Positions 38,801 to 49,989 of a DNA stretch of 64,000 bases are shown here, piece after piece. Source of the DNA: Glebionis coronaria (taxonomy: Eukaryota; Streptophyta; Magnoliopsida; Asterales; Asteraceae). Numbering within the stretch: the first letter of the stretch is position 1; the number at the start of each line of letters is the position of its first letter. The position numbers and the translations under genes were made by a program. The stretch spans positions 361,158-425,157 of the forward strand of contig JANFOE010000585.1 of the NCBI GenBank assembly GCA_025667525.1, in the 5' to 3' direction. The notes beneath the pieces were generated by a model, which worked only from the letters and a program-made list of their open reading frames with translations, ran no database searches and was not told where the DNA came from.

Positions 38801-39481
38801 CGAGTCTTGTTCGTGAAAATTAAGACCGTTGTAAAACGTATCGATTTGGTGCAACTCGGAAAAACCATGGTGAGGACATTGCCTAAGCAATTCCTTAAAA
38901 CGATCCCACGCGTCTCTAAAAGATTCATTCGGTTTTTTCTCAAATTTCGTTATTTCGTTTTTGAAAAACGTTGTCTTAGACGGTGGGAAAAAATAATTAA
39001 CGAACTTGGAAACGAGATCCTTCCACGTAACTATGGAATTAGGTGGCTCTTTCTCATACCAATCCTTGGCGGCACCATCGAGCGAGTACGGAAAAAGCAT
39101 AAGCTTGACGACATCGGTGTCGACGTTCTTAAACTTGCTCGTGGCTAAAAGACGATCAAAATTCCGAATATGGTCGTGAGGATTATCGGCTTCACGACCT
39201 CGAAACTTCGTAGCTTGGATCAACGAAAGCATTCCGCTCTTGATCTCAAAATTCTCCGCTTCGATAGCGGGAATTACGATCGCGTCTCCATAACCCTCGG
39301 TGGGCGCTTGGAGCAATTCCATCATCGAACGATTATCGGCCATCTCCTCTACGGTTTCTTCAACAACGATATTAGGAACGTCGGTTTCTAATTCTCGTCT
39401 ACGTCGTCGATTCCTTCGATTACGATTGCGTCGATTTGAAGCTTCACTAGAATTGGAATAATCCTTCGATCGAGTGCGCAT
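35888..39481 (-). CDS. A1 Gag-aspartic protease polyprotein, 1197 aa, intact
   Basis: This is the only long intact frame in the window. The N-terminus is basic (residues 1-30). A retrotransposon Gag capsid-type domain lies at about 85-260, with typical wording around F-P-Y-S-L-D-G-A-A and W-x-x-L-x-x-K-F. A zinc knuckle of form CX2CX3HX4C is at Cys313, Cys316, His320 and Cys325. An Asn/Gln-rich linker runs from about 339 to 445, and a likely coiled coil from 450 to 490. A retropepsin-like protease has its catalytic D-L-G-A-S at 636-640 and I-L-G-R-P-F-L at 708-714. A long acidic tail of about 450 residues has no domain I recognise. The frame stops where other Athila-type polyproteins would go on into reverse transcriptase. 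The product would form virus-like particles in the cytoplasm and process itself. The start is the first Met of the frame and lies about 0.84 kb after the primer site. Closest remembered relatives are Asteraceae retroelement polyproteins. Confidence 0.9.
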   Translation of the reverse strand: MRTRSKDYSNSSEASNRRNRNRRNRRRRRELETDVPNIVVEETVEEMADNRSMMELLQAPTEGYGDAIVIPAIEAENFEIKSGMLSLIQATKFRGREADNPHDHIRNFDRLLATSKFKNVDTDVVKLMLFPYSLDGAAKDWYEKEPPNSIVTWKDLVSKFVNYFFPPSKTTFFKNEITKFEKKPNESFRDAWDRFKELLRQCPHHGFSELHQIDTFYNGLNFHEQDSLNSAAGGNILCKTPREALIIIKNRSKVYQLRNAPSVANVANVSSSNRNIERVDAKVDKLTNVFTSYLIEMQKKDAPAMVKAVEVSCTFCGGPHNYYECAATDGQTSNVSALNGNNNFQNQNNAGPSQQGNYNQGNNFQNRNNFQGNNQQGNFSNQNQGGYNQGRNITWQNRDNNQNSNFSNNNNQGNNFSSGNQNNFQRSNQNQGNFNSNQNSSSNDFQNYMKTNEANMRRLEGEIGTLKNDITNTLKLQNTKIEQGQIDIKKMFSAIMNKALGSSSNSLPSDTVANPKEQCKAASSREKGRVITPNLEGFRVVYPSQPSTSKTPSCSDVDGVNVATKEKSAHARVPQIPSTVQKESFVDLTKVTLEETCASILLKKPKKRMPRKEKDPGQFLLPCDFSEIEGCLALADLGASINLMPHSLWKLMRLPSLTPTNMTIELANCTPLIPIGIAEDVNVRIGKFVFPADFVISDYECDPKCPIILGRPFLSTARTVIDVHEGRLTMRYGDEKIDFFARKSQGFNENEKTEVSKPNDSNSNDFKMFTLAERMKLDACFERIKKNGFKDDDFNDKEYVYLIQKGMCKYMDENSLWDVFSETSEPSIPKGDVNAITTMTKMGSSSPPSKDHDFEASTSNSIEVPPLPSPTPVEAKGFIDIDPLVLEKSPKHSHLTCKSMVVSAHIDSFFDDDDGDFAELDHVIRNPHAVFDSPKKKHVKYDDYEFDPEIEEIIERELALMPSLPPTSEVDLSKIEDELNELERLIFDDEPTHVTTNPILEELPNQHSSFENDVYHIREDLTYQRSPQKNDGFVLDRDLFERVSKILKEGNDKPWFDKPIFDEEIDEIDIHEDDEYVDPEGAVFFIDKRFENLYNPPPPNRDLIMRIFSATNFQFDTPNIFDIIKSGFHKEFLNDEKGNDFKNVLKDFSTCLTPSSPRFMSATTSSTPFDDGWCGFSVGEAPNVPSHFSTEDEIYDP

Positions 39482-40316
39482 GCACTAAGCGTAGAATGGG
39501 TGGTAGCAAAGAAGATTCTTTTTGCGGTTTTTCGATTTTTTCAATTTTTTTGGTTTTTGATTGGTTTTTTAATTTTTTTGGATTTTTGAATGTATTACGT
39601 AGACACAAATCTACAAATCTCCCCCCGAATCGATCTTCTCGATTAAAGGAGCCTCAAAGAATGAAAACGATCACGTGGAGTGAACGTTCTCGATGACTTT
39701 AGAACGTTGGTGGAACACCAAAACGTTCAAGAGGGTTTAATCTTGAAAACACAAGCAAATATAATATACGTGGATAATACTTGGGCGGAAAACCCTCGAT
39801 TAGCCTTCTTTCTCAAAACACGCACAAGCAAGCGGAGGAAACGAGGCGGCGCGAAGCACTTAAGAGCCTTTTTCCTTTAGGTCGTGAAATACAACCGCCT
39901 TATACCCACCTTATAGTTTGTGTTAATTGAAATTAAGCCTCACGAAAGTAATTATCTATTTTGCCATTAAACTTTTGCTTTGGATTCGAATACAATGATC
40001 GAGTGATGAAATCCCGAATCAAGGTTGTGATTTCTCACGTATTTGGAGTACTTGTATATTTATTTGTTCTTACGTAAATACGATATAGTAATAATATATT
40101 CACAAGAAAAACGAAAAACGATATATCTACAATATAGTAAAGATTGTTGTGTGTTTAATTTAGGAAAATTAAACACGATTTATTTGGATATTATACTATA
40201 ATAGAGAAAAATAACAAAAATGAGTATGTACGATATTTACGCTTTCCAAAAAACGAAAAGCTAAAACGCACTACTCACACAAACACGATACTAATAATAA
40301 TGGCACACAAACACCT
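39482..40316 (-). other. A1 5' leader
   Basis: About 0.83 kb between primer site and gag start on the minus strand. It has a T/G-rich stretch near 39520-39590 (poly-purine on the minus strand) and no supported gene. RNA packaging and dimerisation signals would be expected here but cannot be identified by eye. Confidence 0.6.
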
Positions 40317-40333
40317 CCCCGGCAGCGGCGCCA
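40317..40333 (-). other. A1 primer binding site (tRNA-Asp type)
   Basis: On the minus strand it reads TGGCGCCGCTGCCGGGG, three bases after the 5' LTR end. It is complementary to the 3' end of plant tRNA-Asp(GTC) as I remember it, with one mismatch. This primer choice is typical of Athila-type elements. Confidence 0.85.
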
Positions 40334-40336
40334 AAA

Positions 40337-43300
40337 TGATATTGAGTAAAATACGTCTTTTAGGAAAAACAACGTATAAGTGCGGCAAGTATTAATCGAC
40401 ACGATTTAGGAAAACCGTGAAGACGAATAAATTCCAAGTTCGTTCTCGAAGGAGGTGTGTGTATTAATGTGCCAATATATAAAATAACAATGTTTGGATT
40501 AGTGACGTTTTTGGTTTAAAGAGAGAAAAAGTAAAGACGAGCTACGACTACGAATTAAACTACGACGTTGACGTAAAACGCGAACGTAAATACGTAAAAC
40601 GTGACGAAATTAAAAATTAAACCTAAAAATTAATTAAAATATTAAACTAAGTCTTAAATAATATAAATAAGAATAAAAATCCAACAAATATATTTTAAAA
40701 CCTTTTATTAATTAAATATTCAATTTTTAATGCTAATTAAAGCCCAAAAATTAAATATAATTAACAAAATGTCCAAAATATTAATTTATTGAACTAATAA
40801 CTAACTTATATTATTTAATGACTAAAAAGTATTTTTCCTAAATTTTTAAAACTATTTTTCTATTTTAAATCACTAAAAACTATTTTTAAATTAAAATAAT
40901 CCTAAAAATAATAAAATAATGCCAAAATTAATTTGATAATTTTAAAAATCCTAAATTACCCTAATGAACAGTAGAAAATTGAAAAAGTTTGAAAAATGTA
41001 AAATCTTGCACTAAAAGACAAAACAGTTTATTAATTAAACCCTAATTAAACTAATTTAATTATAAAAAATAATTAAAAAGTGAACAGTGACTAATTTTTA
41101 AACTAAAAATCTTAAACTAATTTTCTAAGTCTAGGAAAAATTTTAAATCTGAAAAATAAAACTTTTTTACACTACAAGACAAAAACAGAAATCATAAAAA
41201 GTAATTAAAAATGCAATAAAACCTAAAAAAAATACTTAATGAACAGTAAATTAAAAAGTAATTAAACTGAAAAATCAAGATTAAAATAAGAAAAATATTG
41301 AAACGTAAATTAAACCCTAAAACCTAAATTTGGTCACTAAAGACAAAATTAACAAACTGTGATAGTGACACTTGTGTGTTTCTGTCTTTTAGCACAAGCA
41401 GTACAAACAATAGCCTACCAGTGGGAACTTGGTTCCCACTGCTTGTATTAAAAACGGGTCTGGTGGATTTTCAGCTTAGGAAAGCTGTTGCTTTGACTTT
41501 TTCTTGGACAAAGGGGCACCCCCCCACTCATGGAAGTGTGGGGAGTCAGATTCAACAAGAAAACAGGCAAGCTCAAAGCAAATATCACACTCAATAAGCA
41601 ATTAAAGTTACTGATATGGCAAGTAAATGACTGATGAACAGTGACTGATTTTTTTGGCAAGAAAATGGATTTTGGCAGCTGATTACTTGCACACAAACCA
41701 AACAAATTACCCACAAACTATCTAGAAACCTAAATGTTACCCATATCTAACAGATTACAAGCTTACAAGGCACTTTACTCTAAAATGAACACAGAAAAAG
41801 AACTTTCAGTTTTTAAGCACTATGAACCAATTTTAAACATGCAAACTCTTATAAAACCTATTAATATGAATACCACTAGTTATTATATCACAAGAATACT
41901 TAAACCAAGTGTGTTTAGGTTGGTTTCAAGCCAACAATTTGTTAACAGCTGTCCATAAAACCCACATCCAAACACACCCTTAATTTCTGAAATGGAAATT
42001 TAACAAAGCAAGTGTATTCTAATCCTATCAAAATTAATCTATTACTACACTAACATGCATAATAAACACAAAATAGCATGAATCCATCAATAAACCAGCA
42101 TACAAACCACTCAAGCACATAAACATGTAATTCCACTCAAACAAGCATAAAAAACTTTCAAAAGGGGTTCAAGCCGTTCTACCTGGCTGATGCCTTCCTT
42201 TTGGGGGTCTTAAAGCTTAAAGGAGCTTATGCTTATCAGTAGAGAAGCCCTGTTGGGGTTCAACAACAGAACCAGGGCATATATGTCTTCAAGCAAAAAA
42301 GTAGATAGGTGTTGATGCTTGTTTCTTGCAACCTGCACACTCACCACAAAACAAAGAACAAACAGAAAGAATGACTTGTGATGAAAGCCAATAAGCTATA
42401 AACAAGCTTATTAAGAAAGCTGTTATAGCTTATTGCTTAAGCTAAAAAAAAGAAGGAAATGAAAACAGATTTTTTCTTCCAATATCTTTTTGAACCAACC
42501 CTTGAAACCTTTAAAGAAAACTTTTGAAAACGTTTTTAAACTAGATTAAAATTTCAGAAAACCAAACACCCAGTTCCACTTTCACTTCCCTGGATTGTTG
42601 GTTATCTAAAAAAAATTTTAAATCCTATTTAAGAATTTCTGAAAAACTGAAACTTTCTTGAAACTTTTTTACACTAATTTTTGCAAGTTAAAAATAAAGC
42701 TTAAACTAAGAAAAACAGATAAAGGAACTCAGTATTGCATAATTTAAATTCGTTTCATTTTCATTAATTTGAAAAAAAATAATACAAAGACTGGAACAAA
42801 GAAATGGGTTCACAGGCGAACCATTTTATACTACTCTATAGTACATTCTAGAAAAATGAAAACCCTAGCATCTAGAATTCCAGGAATGCCCTTGGTTTGA
42901 TTCTTGGTCAAATGCATCATGTGAAGTTGTACTTGGAATGACATCTTGATAAAGTGATCTTGGCCACTCAATTTTACTTTGGGACAAAGGCACTCTTCAT
43001 GTACGTTGGATTTCTGTCTTGATTCGATTTTTGCCAAAAGAGGGGGAGCAGGGGAACATTGGTGGGGTCCATGGAGGTCACGGGGTACAATGTTTAGGTG
43101 TGGGATGGGTTTAGTTGGAGGTTTATTAGGGATCTGGAGTTAATCAATGAGAAACCCTTTGATTAGAGGGGAATTGGGATTAGGGTTTATATGGATAAAT
43201 TAGGGGAGATTAGGGGAAGATGATGCACAATGTTTGTTTCCCACTCAATTTTAATATTAAAAACCCGGTTTAAAAATTTAATTAATATAAACTGGGTGGT

Positions 43301-43954
43301 TTGTGACGTGGTGGGTAAAATGGATTTGATTGGTTGAGGGCTGGTTAGTGGGGTGATGGGTATTGGGCTGGTCGGGTAAAATGGTGGGTTTGGGTAGGGT
43401 AAAAACGGGTTTGGTAGGGTATTTGATGGATATGGGTTAAGTTTGTCCATGATTGCCCCCTGATCTCTTCAAAAACTATCAAATGAAGTCTTAACAGCTT
43501 TATTTCTTCATTTCCTTTGTAATATCTTTCAAGCAATTGTCAAATATGGCACAATACTTTGCAAATCTTTGTATCAAGGACCATATAAGCATTTTCTTCA
43601 TTCTTTAAGGGCTTAAATGGCATAATCTTGAAATATTAGGGACCCAAATGCAATAATAGGATTTTGCAAGGGTATAATATGACAAGTCTTCAAAAGTTGA
43701 GGGGCCAATCTTGCCAATTCTTCAAACTTCAAGGACTTCAAAGGAAATTCATGATTCGGGTCCGGTTCTTTGTGGGGCTTCGTTTTCCGTGCTCGTTTTT
43801 GCTTCATTCTTGTAATCTTTTGGTGAATTCACGATATCCATACCTAAAATACACAATGAACAAATACAAGCACATATATGGGTATTTTGATGATATTTTA
43901 AGCGTTTTAAGCCCGATTTGGACGATGAGACTATGTATAAATACAGTCTCATCA
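40337..43954 (-). repeat. A1 5' LTR (3618 bp)
   Basis: It begins tgatattgag next to the primer site and ends cagtctcatca before target duplication attac (43955-43959). It is uninterrupted, so it gives the reference sequence for the split 3' LTR. Confidence 0.93.
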
Positions 43955-43959
43955 ATTAC

Positions 43960-45019
43960 ATAATCAAAATAACAAGAGGATAGGAAGAACAATCTCTATA
44001 CCACCATTAGTGATGAAAAGATGAGGTTTTTGATGAACAAGACTTGGTTTTGGGTAACCAATCTTATGAGATATCAACACCACTTCTAGGATCACCAAGT
44101 ATTTGTAGATTCCTCCAAAAATCATCCCTTGTTCTTCATGAAAACTCCTTGAGAAATCAGCCCCGAACTCCCTTGAAAACTCCTTTTTACATGTTAAGAT
44201 CACCTCCAATCTTCATAACTTCAATGGGTTTTCATCATATGTAAATTATACATATGATTCAATGGTTAAATTTGATCAAATGAGGGTTGTTTTGGTTGAA
44301 TATTGGACGAAATAAGAGAGAGAGGAGAGTGTTTATGGTGGTTTGCATGAGTTGAATGAGAGAAAGTGGTATGAGTTGCTAGTTTTGGTGTAGTTGTAAG
44401 CTTACTAGTTAAGCTAGCTTACAAGTGTTATCTTGTTAGCTACATTTTGCCACATATTGTGATGTGGTGGCATAATTTAGCCATGCCATGTTAGTGGGGC
44501 GGGGCAAGATTTATCTTGTCTCATCCCACTAATTTATGGGTATTCCTCGATTCTAGTTTCCTCGATTTGCGTGCCATCGGGTCGTTTTACGAAAAACGTT
44601 TTTATAAATTATAAATCAACGGCACAAAACGAATCAAATAAAAATTGTGTCATCAAAAACGGAGTTCGAAAACGTAAATACGTAATCCTAAGGTTTCCGG
44701 TTTAGTCGTAAAGGACGTTAAAATAAAATCGTAAGTCCCAATCTCTTCTCGTAAATTTGTGAGTTTATGAACCACAACAAATTTAAAACTCCAAAATAAT
44801 ATTCACGGACAAATTTATTTTCTGAAATGTCGGACTGTCACCAAAAACGGTGTATGTAAACGTAAGCACGTAACGTTGAATTCTCCGGTTTAGACGTAGT
44901 CGACGCTACTTCAAGACGTAAATCCAAATTTCTTCCCAGAAATAAGTGAGTTCATAAAATAATATTTTCAAATAAATGTTGAGAATAAAATATCAACCAT
45001 AAATTGACGGATTGTCACA
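43960..45019 (-). repeat. T2 5' LTR, right part
   Basis: It resumes the T2 LTR after A1 and matches about 9146-10207 of the T2 3' LTR. It ends gattgtcaca, followed by the target duplication ccata (45020-45024). Confidence 0.92.
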
Positions 45020-45024
45020 CCATA

Positions 45025-45919
45025 CAAGTTAAATTTTTTATTTTTTTTTACTTTATTCAAGTTTCAACCAATTTTATACTCAATTCAATATCCAACCTCA
45101 TTCTCCAATACTTTCAACCTTATTTTTAGACCTTAATAGGGCAATGAAAGTTCGATATGGACAACACTTAATTTCCAATCCTATATCTCTTACAACAACG
45201 ATTATCAAATGAGTCACTAGTATGAGATGACTCATACTTTCAACTAGACTTCTCGGAAAGGTATTAGTGGCATGAGGCTTTTGGGTAATGGTTCCAATAA
45301 CAGCCTCAAGTGCAACATTCACCCTTTCGATTTCAAATTTAAGAATTGGATGACAACAAATCAGATGACATCTTTCCAGGTGATAACGTTTTGTCAAACT
45401 CCACTCTATAAGGAAAGATCGTCATGACATCGATATCAGATTTAATCTCGCCAATTCTTTTTCAATATCACAATCAACTAATATCTACATTTCTACGAAT
45501 ATCAACCATTTGTTGGGATCATAAATATCCACAACTTGGTTTAGATCTAGGATAGCTAGAATTCCTACGAGAATAGCTTCGATTAATTTACTAGGGGATT
45601 TAGGGTACATTGTGACAATCTACGTCGTATAAATACCTCGTATAAATATCAAAATAATCATCAAACAATCATGTAATAAAATTACATCATATATATATAT
45701 ATATATATATAATCCAAGTTATATATATATATATATTAAAATAACACTTCTCAGTCTGGCCTTGTCGGTAACTCGGGAATTCTTCGGCACCGTTATAGTC
45801 AAAAGATTTTTAGACATTTTTAGAAAAATGTTTATAGTTAAAAGATTTTGAAATGTTTTATTCAAAACCTTGGTTTTAAAAATCTTTCGTTCTCTATAAC
45901 GAGAGCTCTGATACCAAAC
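45025..45919 (-). pseudogene. T1 internal region, 5' part: leader and degenerate gag
   Basis: It matches the right-hand 0.86 kb of the T2 internal region (about 14650-15510) and of T3 (about 27090-27964). It includes the TA microsatellite near 45690-45736. A minus-strand frame of 99 codons at 45098-45397 has counterparts broken by stops in T2, so it may be a gag remnant, but no domain can be named. The primer site lies at its right end. Confidence 0.75.
45905..45916 (-). other. T1 primer binding site
   Basis: TGGTATCAGAGC on the minus strand, a perfect match to the usual plant initiator-Met tRNA primer site, three bases from the 5' LTR. Confidence 0.92.
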
Positions 45920-48900
45920 TGTAACACCCCCAAATTTATACAACTCAGTACAGCGGAAGACTAGTTGGTGTTACGGGATAGCACATTACTCACATCATAG
46001 ACAACGCATAAAAATCGCGTCGTTTAATAATAAATCATTCCCATTCATAAGCATCAAAGTTACATCGGTCCCAAGTCATATTATTTCATAAAAAGTTTTA
46101 CAAAGTATTTGAATGGAAAATATTGTTTAAGTGCGGGCCATGAATTCTTGTCGTCTTCCCGAGAATTACCTTCAAGTACCTGAGATAAAACATGTTAAAA
46201 GAAAAGGTCAGCGATAACGCCGAGTGAATTCATAGAGTTTAATAAAATCCATCAATATAATATCAGTATAAAGTTATTACTGAAAATCATTTTGTACAAA
46301 TCATTTTAATAAGCCATGAAATAGCCAAAGTCATTTTATACAAATCTTTATCAAAATCATAATATAGGCATTTGCCTTAAAAATCATTATACGAGCCAAT
46401 ATCGTAAATACATCATACAATACGTCTTATGACGTTGTATGAAAATAAAAACCGTTATATGAATATGGTTACTAAAACCAAAACACAAACATAATATCAA
46501 TAGTATGACCCTGTATTGCTAGTCAGGCAATACATCGTAATTCGGAGCGTCTAGTAGTATTTCGTTAGTTTTGGATTATTATAAGCCGCATGACATTGTT
46601 ACCTTACTAAACCAACAAAGGGTAGCTAACCCGATACCAATTTTGCCCATCTAAAGTAGCGTGTCGTCACAAAGGTCACGCTATGGAAATCTTCTCATAC
46701 ATAAATTCGCTTACCAATCAATGTGGCACGACGGGGATCAACCGTCAAGGCGCGAACTGGGGTGATCGTCCCCAAATAGTACTATTAAATGCATAAGCGT
46801 CTACCAAATCCTGGTAGTTCACAATTCATGCTAATGGGACTTTTAGTGACATAACCTAACTTTAATAATCCATTTAATTTCATCTATCGGGTCCTTTAAT
46901 CATTTATCGGGCCATACAATCGGGTCATTCAATCATTCGGGTCCAAAATCAATAAACAAACAATCGGGACAAATGGCGTTATAAAAACTAACATGTTATC
47001 TCCCTCGCGGGTTTATAAAACATTTCATAAAAACATTTAAAAGAGTGCGAGGCTATGAACTCACGTTGATGTGGGAAGGCGGGTTATCGGCAACTCGGAC
47101 GTACGGTACGTGCTTCAATCACGGAAACCTAAACAAATAATACTCGTCTTAGACTCATGTCCAATGAATTTATAAAAATAACAATTATGTATACATATGA
47201 TGATTATTTATATATGATGATCAAGTGGGTTTACATATTCTCGTTTACTCATTTTAGTGTTATGTGTCGGTAACGTTTATACTAGTTTACTAGTTTTACC
47301 TATTTACGTATTTTAAGTCCAATAAACTTATTATAAGTTCTTTAACTTGTTTTAATCCATTTTATACTTATATTATTAGTATATATACTTTCCATGTTGG
47401 GCCCAAATCGGTTAAGCCCAATAATAAGTTTATAAGTGTTTTAGTCCATTTTTGTTGTATTATAAGTCCAATAACGTTAATTTAGTCCGTTAACGTCCGT
47501 ATGTCCTATAGTTCGGTTCTATCGGTTTTCACTTGTTATACATGTTTATATATCAGTATATAAGTTTTATAAAGTTTACATTAGACGGGTCCAACCATCT
47601 AAGTTTTATTAAACAAAAACGTAAATTTTACGGTAATAGCCGAAAAAGTCGTAAAAATCATGTTTATAGTTTTATAACTTATAAGTATTATTTCACTACC
47701 ATTTATATAAGTTATTCATTCATTTACCCTTTTAAATATTTATATAAATAAGTTTTATAAGTTAGTGGGTTTTAATTTATATTTTATACTATTAAATTTT
47801 GAGTGCTTATATAATAGTATTATTCTTTACTTTCCAAAAATCTGATTTTTATCTTCACTTTCACCAAAACTGCCATATCTTGATTTCTATATGGAGATAG
47901 AAGCTCAAATTTTTATCACATAAACTACATGATATGTGCTACATTTAACTCTTTTATAGCTACTGTTGAATCATCCTCTAAGTATTTTCTAAAAATCTTC
48001 CAAAACAGTGAACTCAGATTTATACCTTAAACTTGTTTTGATCATATCTCGCTCATTACAATGATTCCATTGCATGGACAACTCTCACATGTGTACGAGA
48101 CCCATAGCTTACTGTAAATGGATTATACTTCATCATTTTATCAGTCCATGACCTGTTTCTTTACTGTTTTATACAGCCAACAAATTTAACCAAGATTTTA
48201 ACCTTGTTTCTTATGGTTTTTCACCTTTTTAATCATGTTTATCAACACCAAATCCCCACATAACATTTTTATCATCATATAATCATCATATACATATACA
48301 ATAGGAAATAAAATACATGTTTACATAATCAAAATAACAAGAAGATGAGGAGGACAATCTTTATACCACCAAGTTGATGTAGGTTATGAGTTTGACATGG
48401 ATTTGGATGGAGAAACTTGTGCATAGCCAAGACCATCTTCAAGACCACCATTCTTCATGTATACCTTGTGGAAAATCAGCCTCAAGACACTATGAAAACT
48501 CCTCCTTGGATGTTATAATCACCTCCATTCAATAAGTCTTCAAAAGGATATCATCTTATGCAAGAATAACATAAGATTTGTGGTGAAATTTTGATCAAAT
48601 AAGGGTTTTGTTTGAGTTGAGGGACGGCACAAGCAAGAGAGAAAGGGAGGATTGTATGAGATTTGCATGGATGGAAATGAGTTGCTAGTTTGAGGTGCTA
48701 ATGGTTTTGACTAGTGTTAGCTTTCTTATTAAGCTTAGGACAAGTGTAGTAAAGTTAGCTTAAGGCTTGACACCTAAGGGTGTTGGTGAGTTTTTGGCCG
48801 CCCCATGTGTGCTAGTGGGGTGGGACAATGTATTTTGTCCCATCTCACTAGTTTACAGGTATTCCTAGATTCTAGTTTCCTTGATTTGCGTGCCCTCGGG

Positions 48901-49349
48901 TGGTTTTATGAAAAACATTTTTATAAATTATGAATCAACGTCACAAAACGAATCCAATAAAAATTGTCTCATCAAAAACGGAGTTCGAAAACGTAAATAC
49001 GTAATCCTAAGGTTTCCGGTTTAGTCGTAAAGGACGTTAAAATAAAATCGTAAGTCCTAATCTCTTCTCGTAAATTTGTGAGTTTATGAACCAACACAAA
49101 TTTAAAACTCCAAAGTAATATTCACGGATAAATTTATTTTCTGAAATGTCGGACTGCCACCAAAGACGGTGTATGTAAACGTAAGCACGTAACGTTGAAT
49201 CCTCCGGTTTAGACGTAGTCGATGCTACTTCAAGACGTAAATCCAAATTTCTTCCCAAAAATAAGTGAGTTCATATTGTAACATTAAAATAATGTTTTTA
49301 AATAATATCTGAGAATAAAATATCAACCATAAATTGACGGATTGTCACA
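45920..49349 (-). repeat. T1 5' LTR (3430 bp)
   Basis: TG...CA ends, full length, uninterrupted. It pairs with 1-1288. On the far side lies aaaat (49350-49354), the expected target duplication if it is also found left of the window. Confidence 0.92.
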
Positions 49350-49989
49350 AAAATGGTGCAATGTGATTGGTTCTGGCGTGGTGAGTGTACAATCTTGTTG
49401 TGATTCTCCATTAATTGCAAAACAGCTCATTAAATGGCCTTTGACTTGAGTCCATGATCTGTGTGATATGAATGGAGTAATATGATTGGTTGAAAAGCTT
49501 ATCACATGGATTCAGCTTATATTAAGTTCCAAACTTGGCAGAATTAGCCCCTTAGTTTTGGCAGATTGCCATTTTGAGCTAACAGCTTCATAATCTTGAC
49601 ATCCTTGGCCCTTTGACTTGGTTGACTTTCATCTAAGGTCCTTTGACTTGCTTTGACTTTGATTTTGACTTCGTTGATTTTTCAATTTAAGTCCTTTAAC
49701 TTTGGCAGTTTGGCAAGAAAGGTCTATTGACTTTGTAGACTTGTCATCTTGAGTCCTTCTTTTGTATTTTCTTTAATATAAATACCTTGGAAACCGTGTT
49801 TGCATCAAATTTGGATCTTTTTACCTACAAAAGCACAAACAACAAAGAATACCCCATAATGCTGCTTTTACACATACAATCTATTGTAGTTGCTTTCATT
49901 GTTCAACTATCTGCTTTTACACATAAAATCTGGTTTTTTCTTTGTGTTTTAAGGTTTAAGATATTATAATTGATATGAGATTTCACTCA
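49350..49989. other. Unassigned sequence between retroelements, with a TATA-like box
   Basis: It does not match the other elements. It holds several loose repeats of a ctttgacttg type (49600-49700) and a tataaata box near 49776 on the plus strand. A 60-codon frame at 49787-49969 has no domain I recognise. It ends in an inverted repeat, tgatatgag / ctcatatca, at 49971-49994. It could be the 5' edge of a host gene, or LTR sequence of another element. Confidence 0.45.

Larger units (their letters stand above)
17932..43954 (-). mobile_element. A1: Athila-like, gag-protease-only Ty3/gypsy element nested in the T2 5' LTR
   Basis: The 5-bp target duplication attac flanks it at 17927-17931 and 43955-43959. 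The 3' LTR is 17932-19167 plus 31389-33766 (split by T3), the internal region is 33767-40336, and the 5' LTR is 40337-43954. LTRs start TGATGAGACTG on the minus strand and end CTCAATATCA. The 6570-base internal region has a tRNA-Asp-type primer site, one long intact gag-protease frame and a polypurine tract. It has no reverse transcriptase, RNase H or integrase. The LTR pair is nearly identical where I compared it, so the insertion looks recent. Lineage (Athila/Tat) is inferred from the protein, the primer site and the very long LTRs. Confidence 0.9.
6731..45019 (-). mobile_element. T2: Tekay/Del-like Ty3/gypsy element nested in the T1 internal region
   Basis: This is a complete insertion: 3' LTR 6731-10207, internal region 10208-15510, 5' LTR 15511-17931 continuing at 43960-45019 after the A1 insertion. 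The 5-bp target duplication ccata is seen at 6726-6730 and 45020-45024. Joining the flanks recreates the T1 internal sequence as it appears uninterrupted in T2 (around 14650) and T3 (around 27090), which proves insertion rather than tandem duplication. LTR lengths after removing A1 are 3477 and 3481 bases. Pol is non-functional, as in T1 and T3. Confidence 0.92.
1..49349 (-). mobile_element. T1: outermost Tekay/Del-like Ty3/gypsy LTR retrotransposon, left end outside window
   Basis: This is the oldest element of the nest. Going right to left, which is 5' to 3' for this minus-strand element, it consists of the 5' LTR at 45920-49349, a primer binding site, the first 895 bases of internal region (45025-45919), the T2 insertion, the rest of the internal region (6730 down to 1289), a polypurine tract, and the right 1288 bases of the 3' LTR. 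LTRs start TGTGACAATCC and end GGGTGTTACA on the minus strand. The coding region is a pol remnant with many stops. The internal region holds a hAT-type insertion as well as T2. The lineage call rests on integrase-tail and reverse transcriptase remnants that read like plant chromovirus pol and on the initiator-Met primer site. The left target duplication is off the window, so it cannot be compared with aaaat at 49350-49354. Confidence 0.88.

Noticed and set aside
38489..39148. 219-codon plus-strand frame
   Set aside because: It lies antisense within the intact gag-protease frame and has no domain; a shadow.
1..49349. Tandem array of Tekay elements sharing LTRs
   Set aside because: The order LTR-internal-LTR-internal-LTR looks like a tandem array, but exact 5-bp duplications and complementary broken internals show nested insertions.
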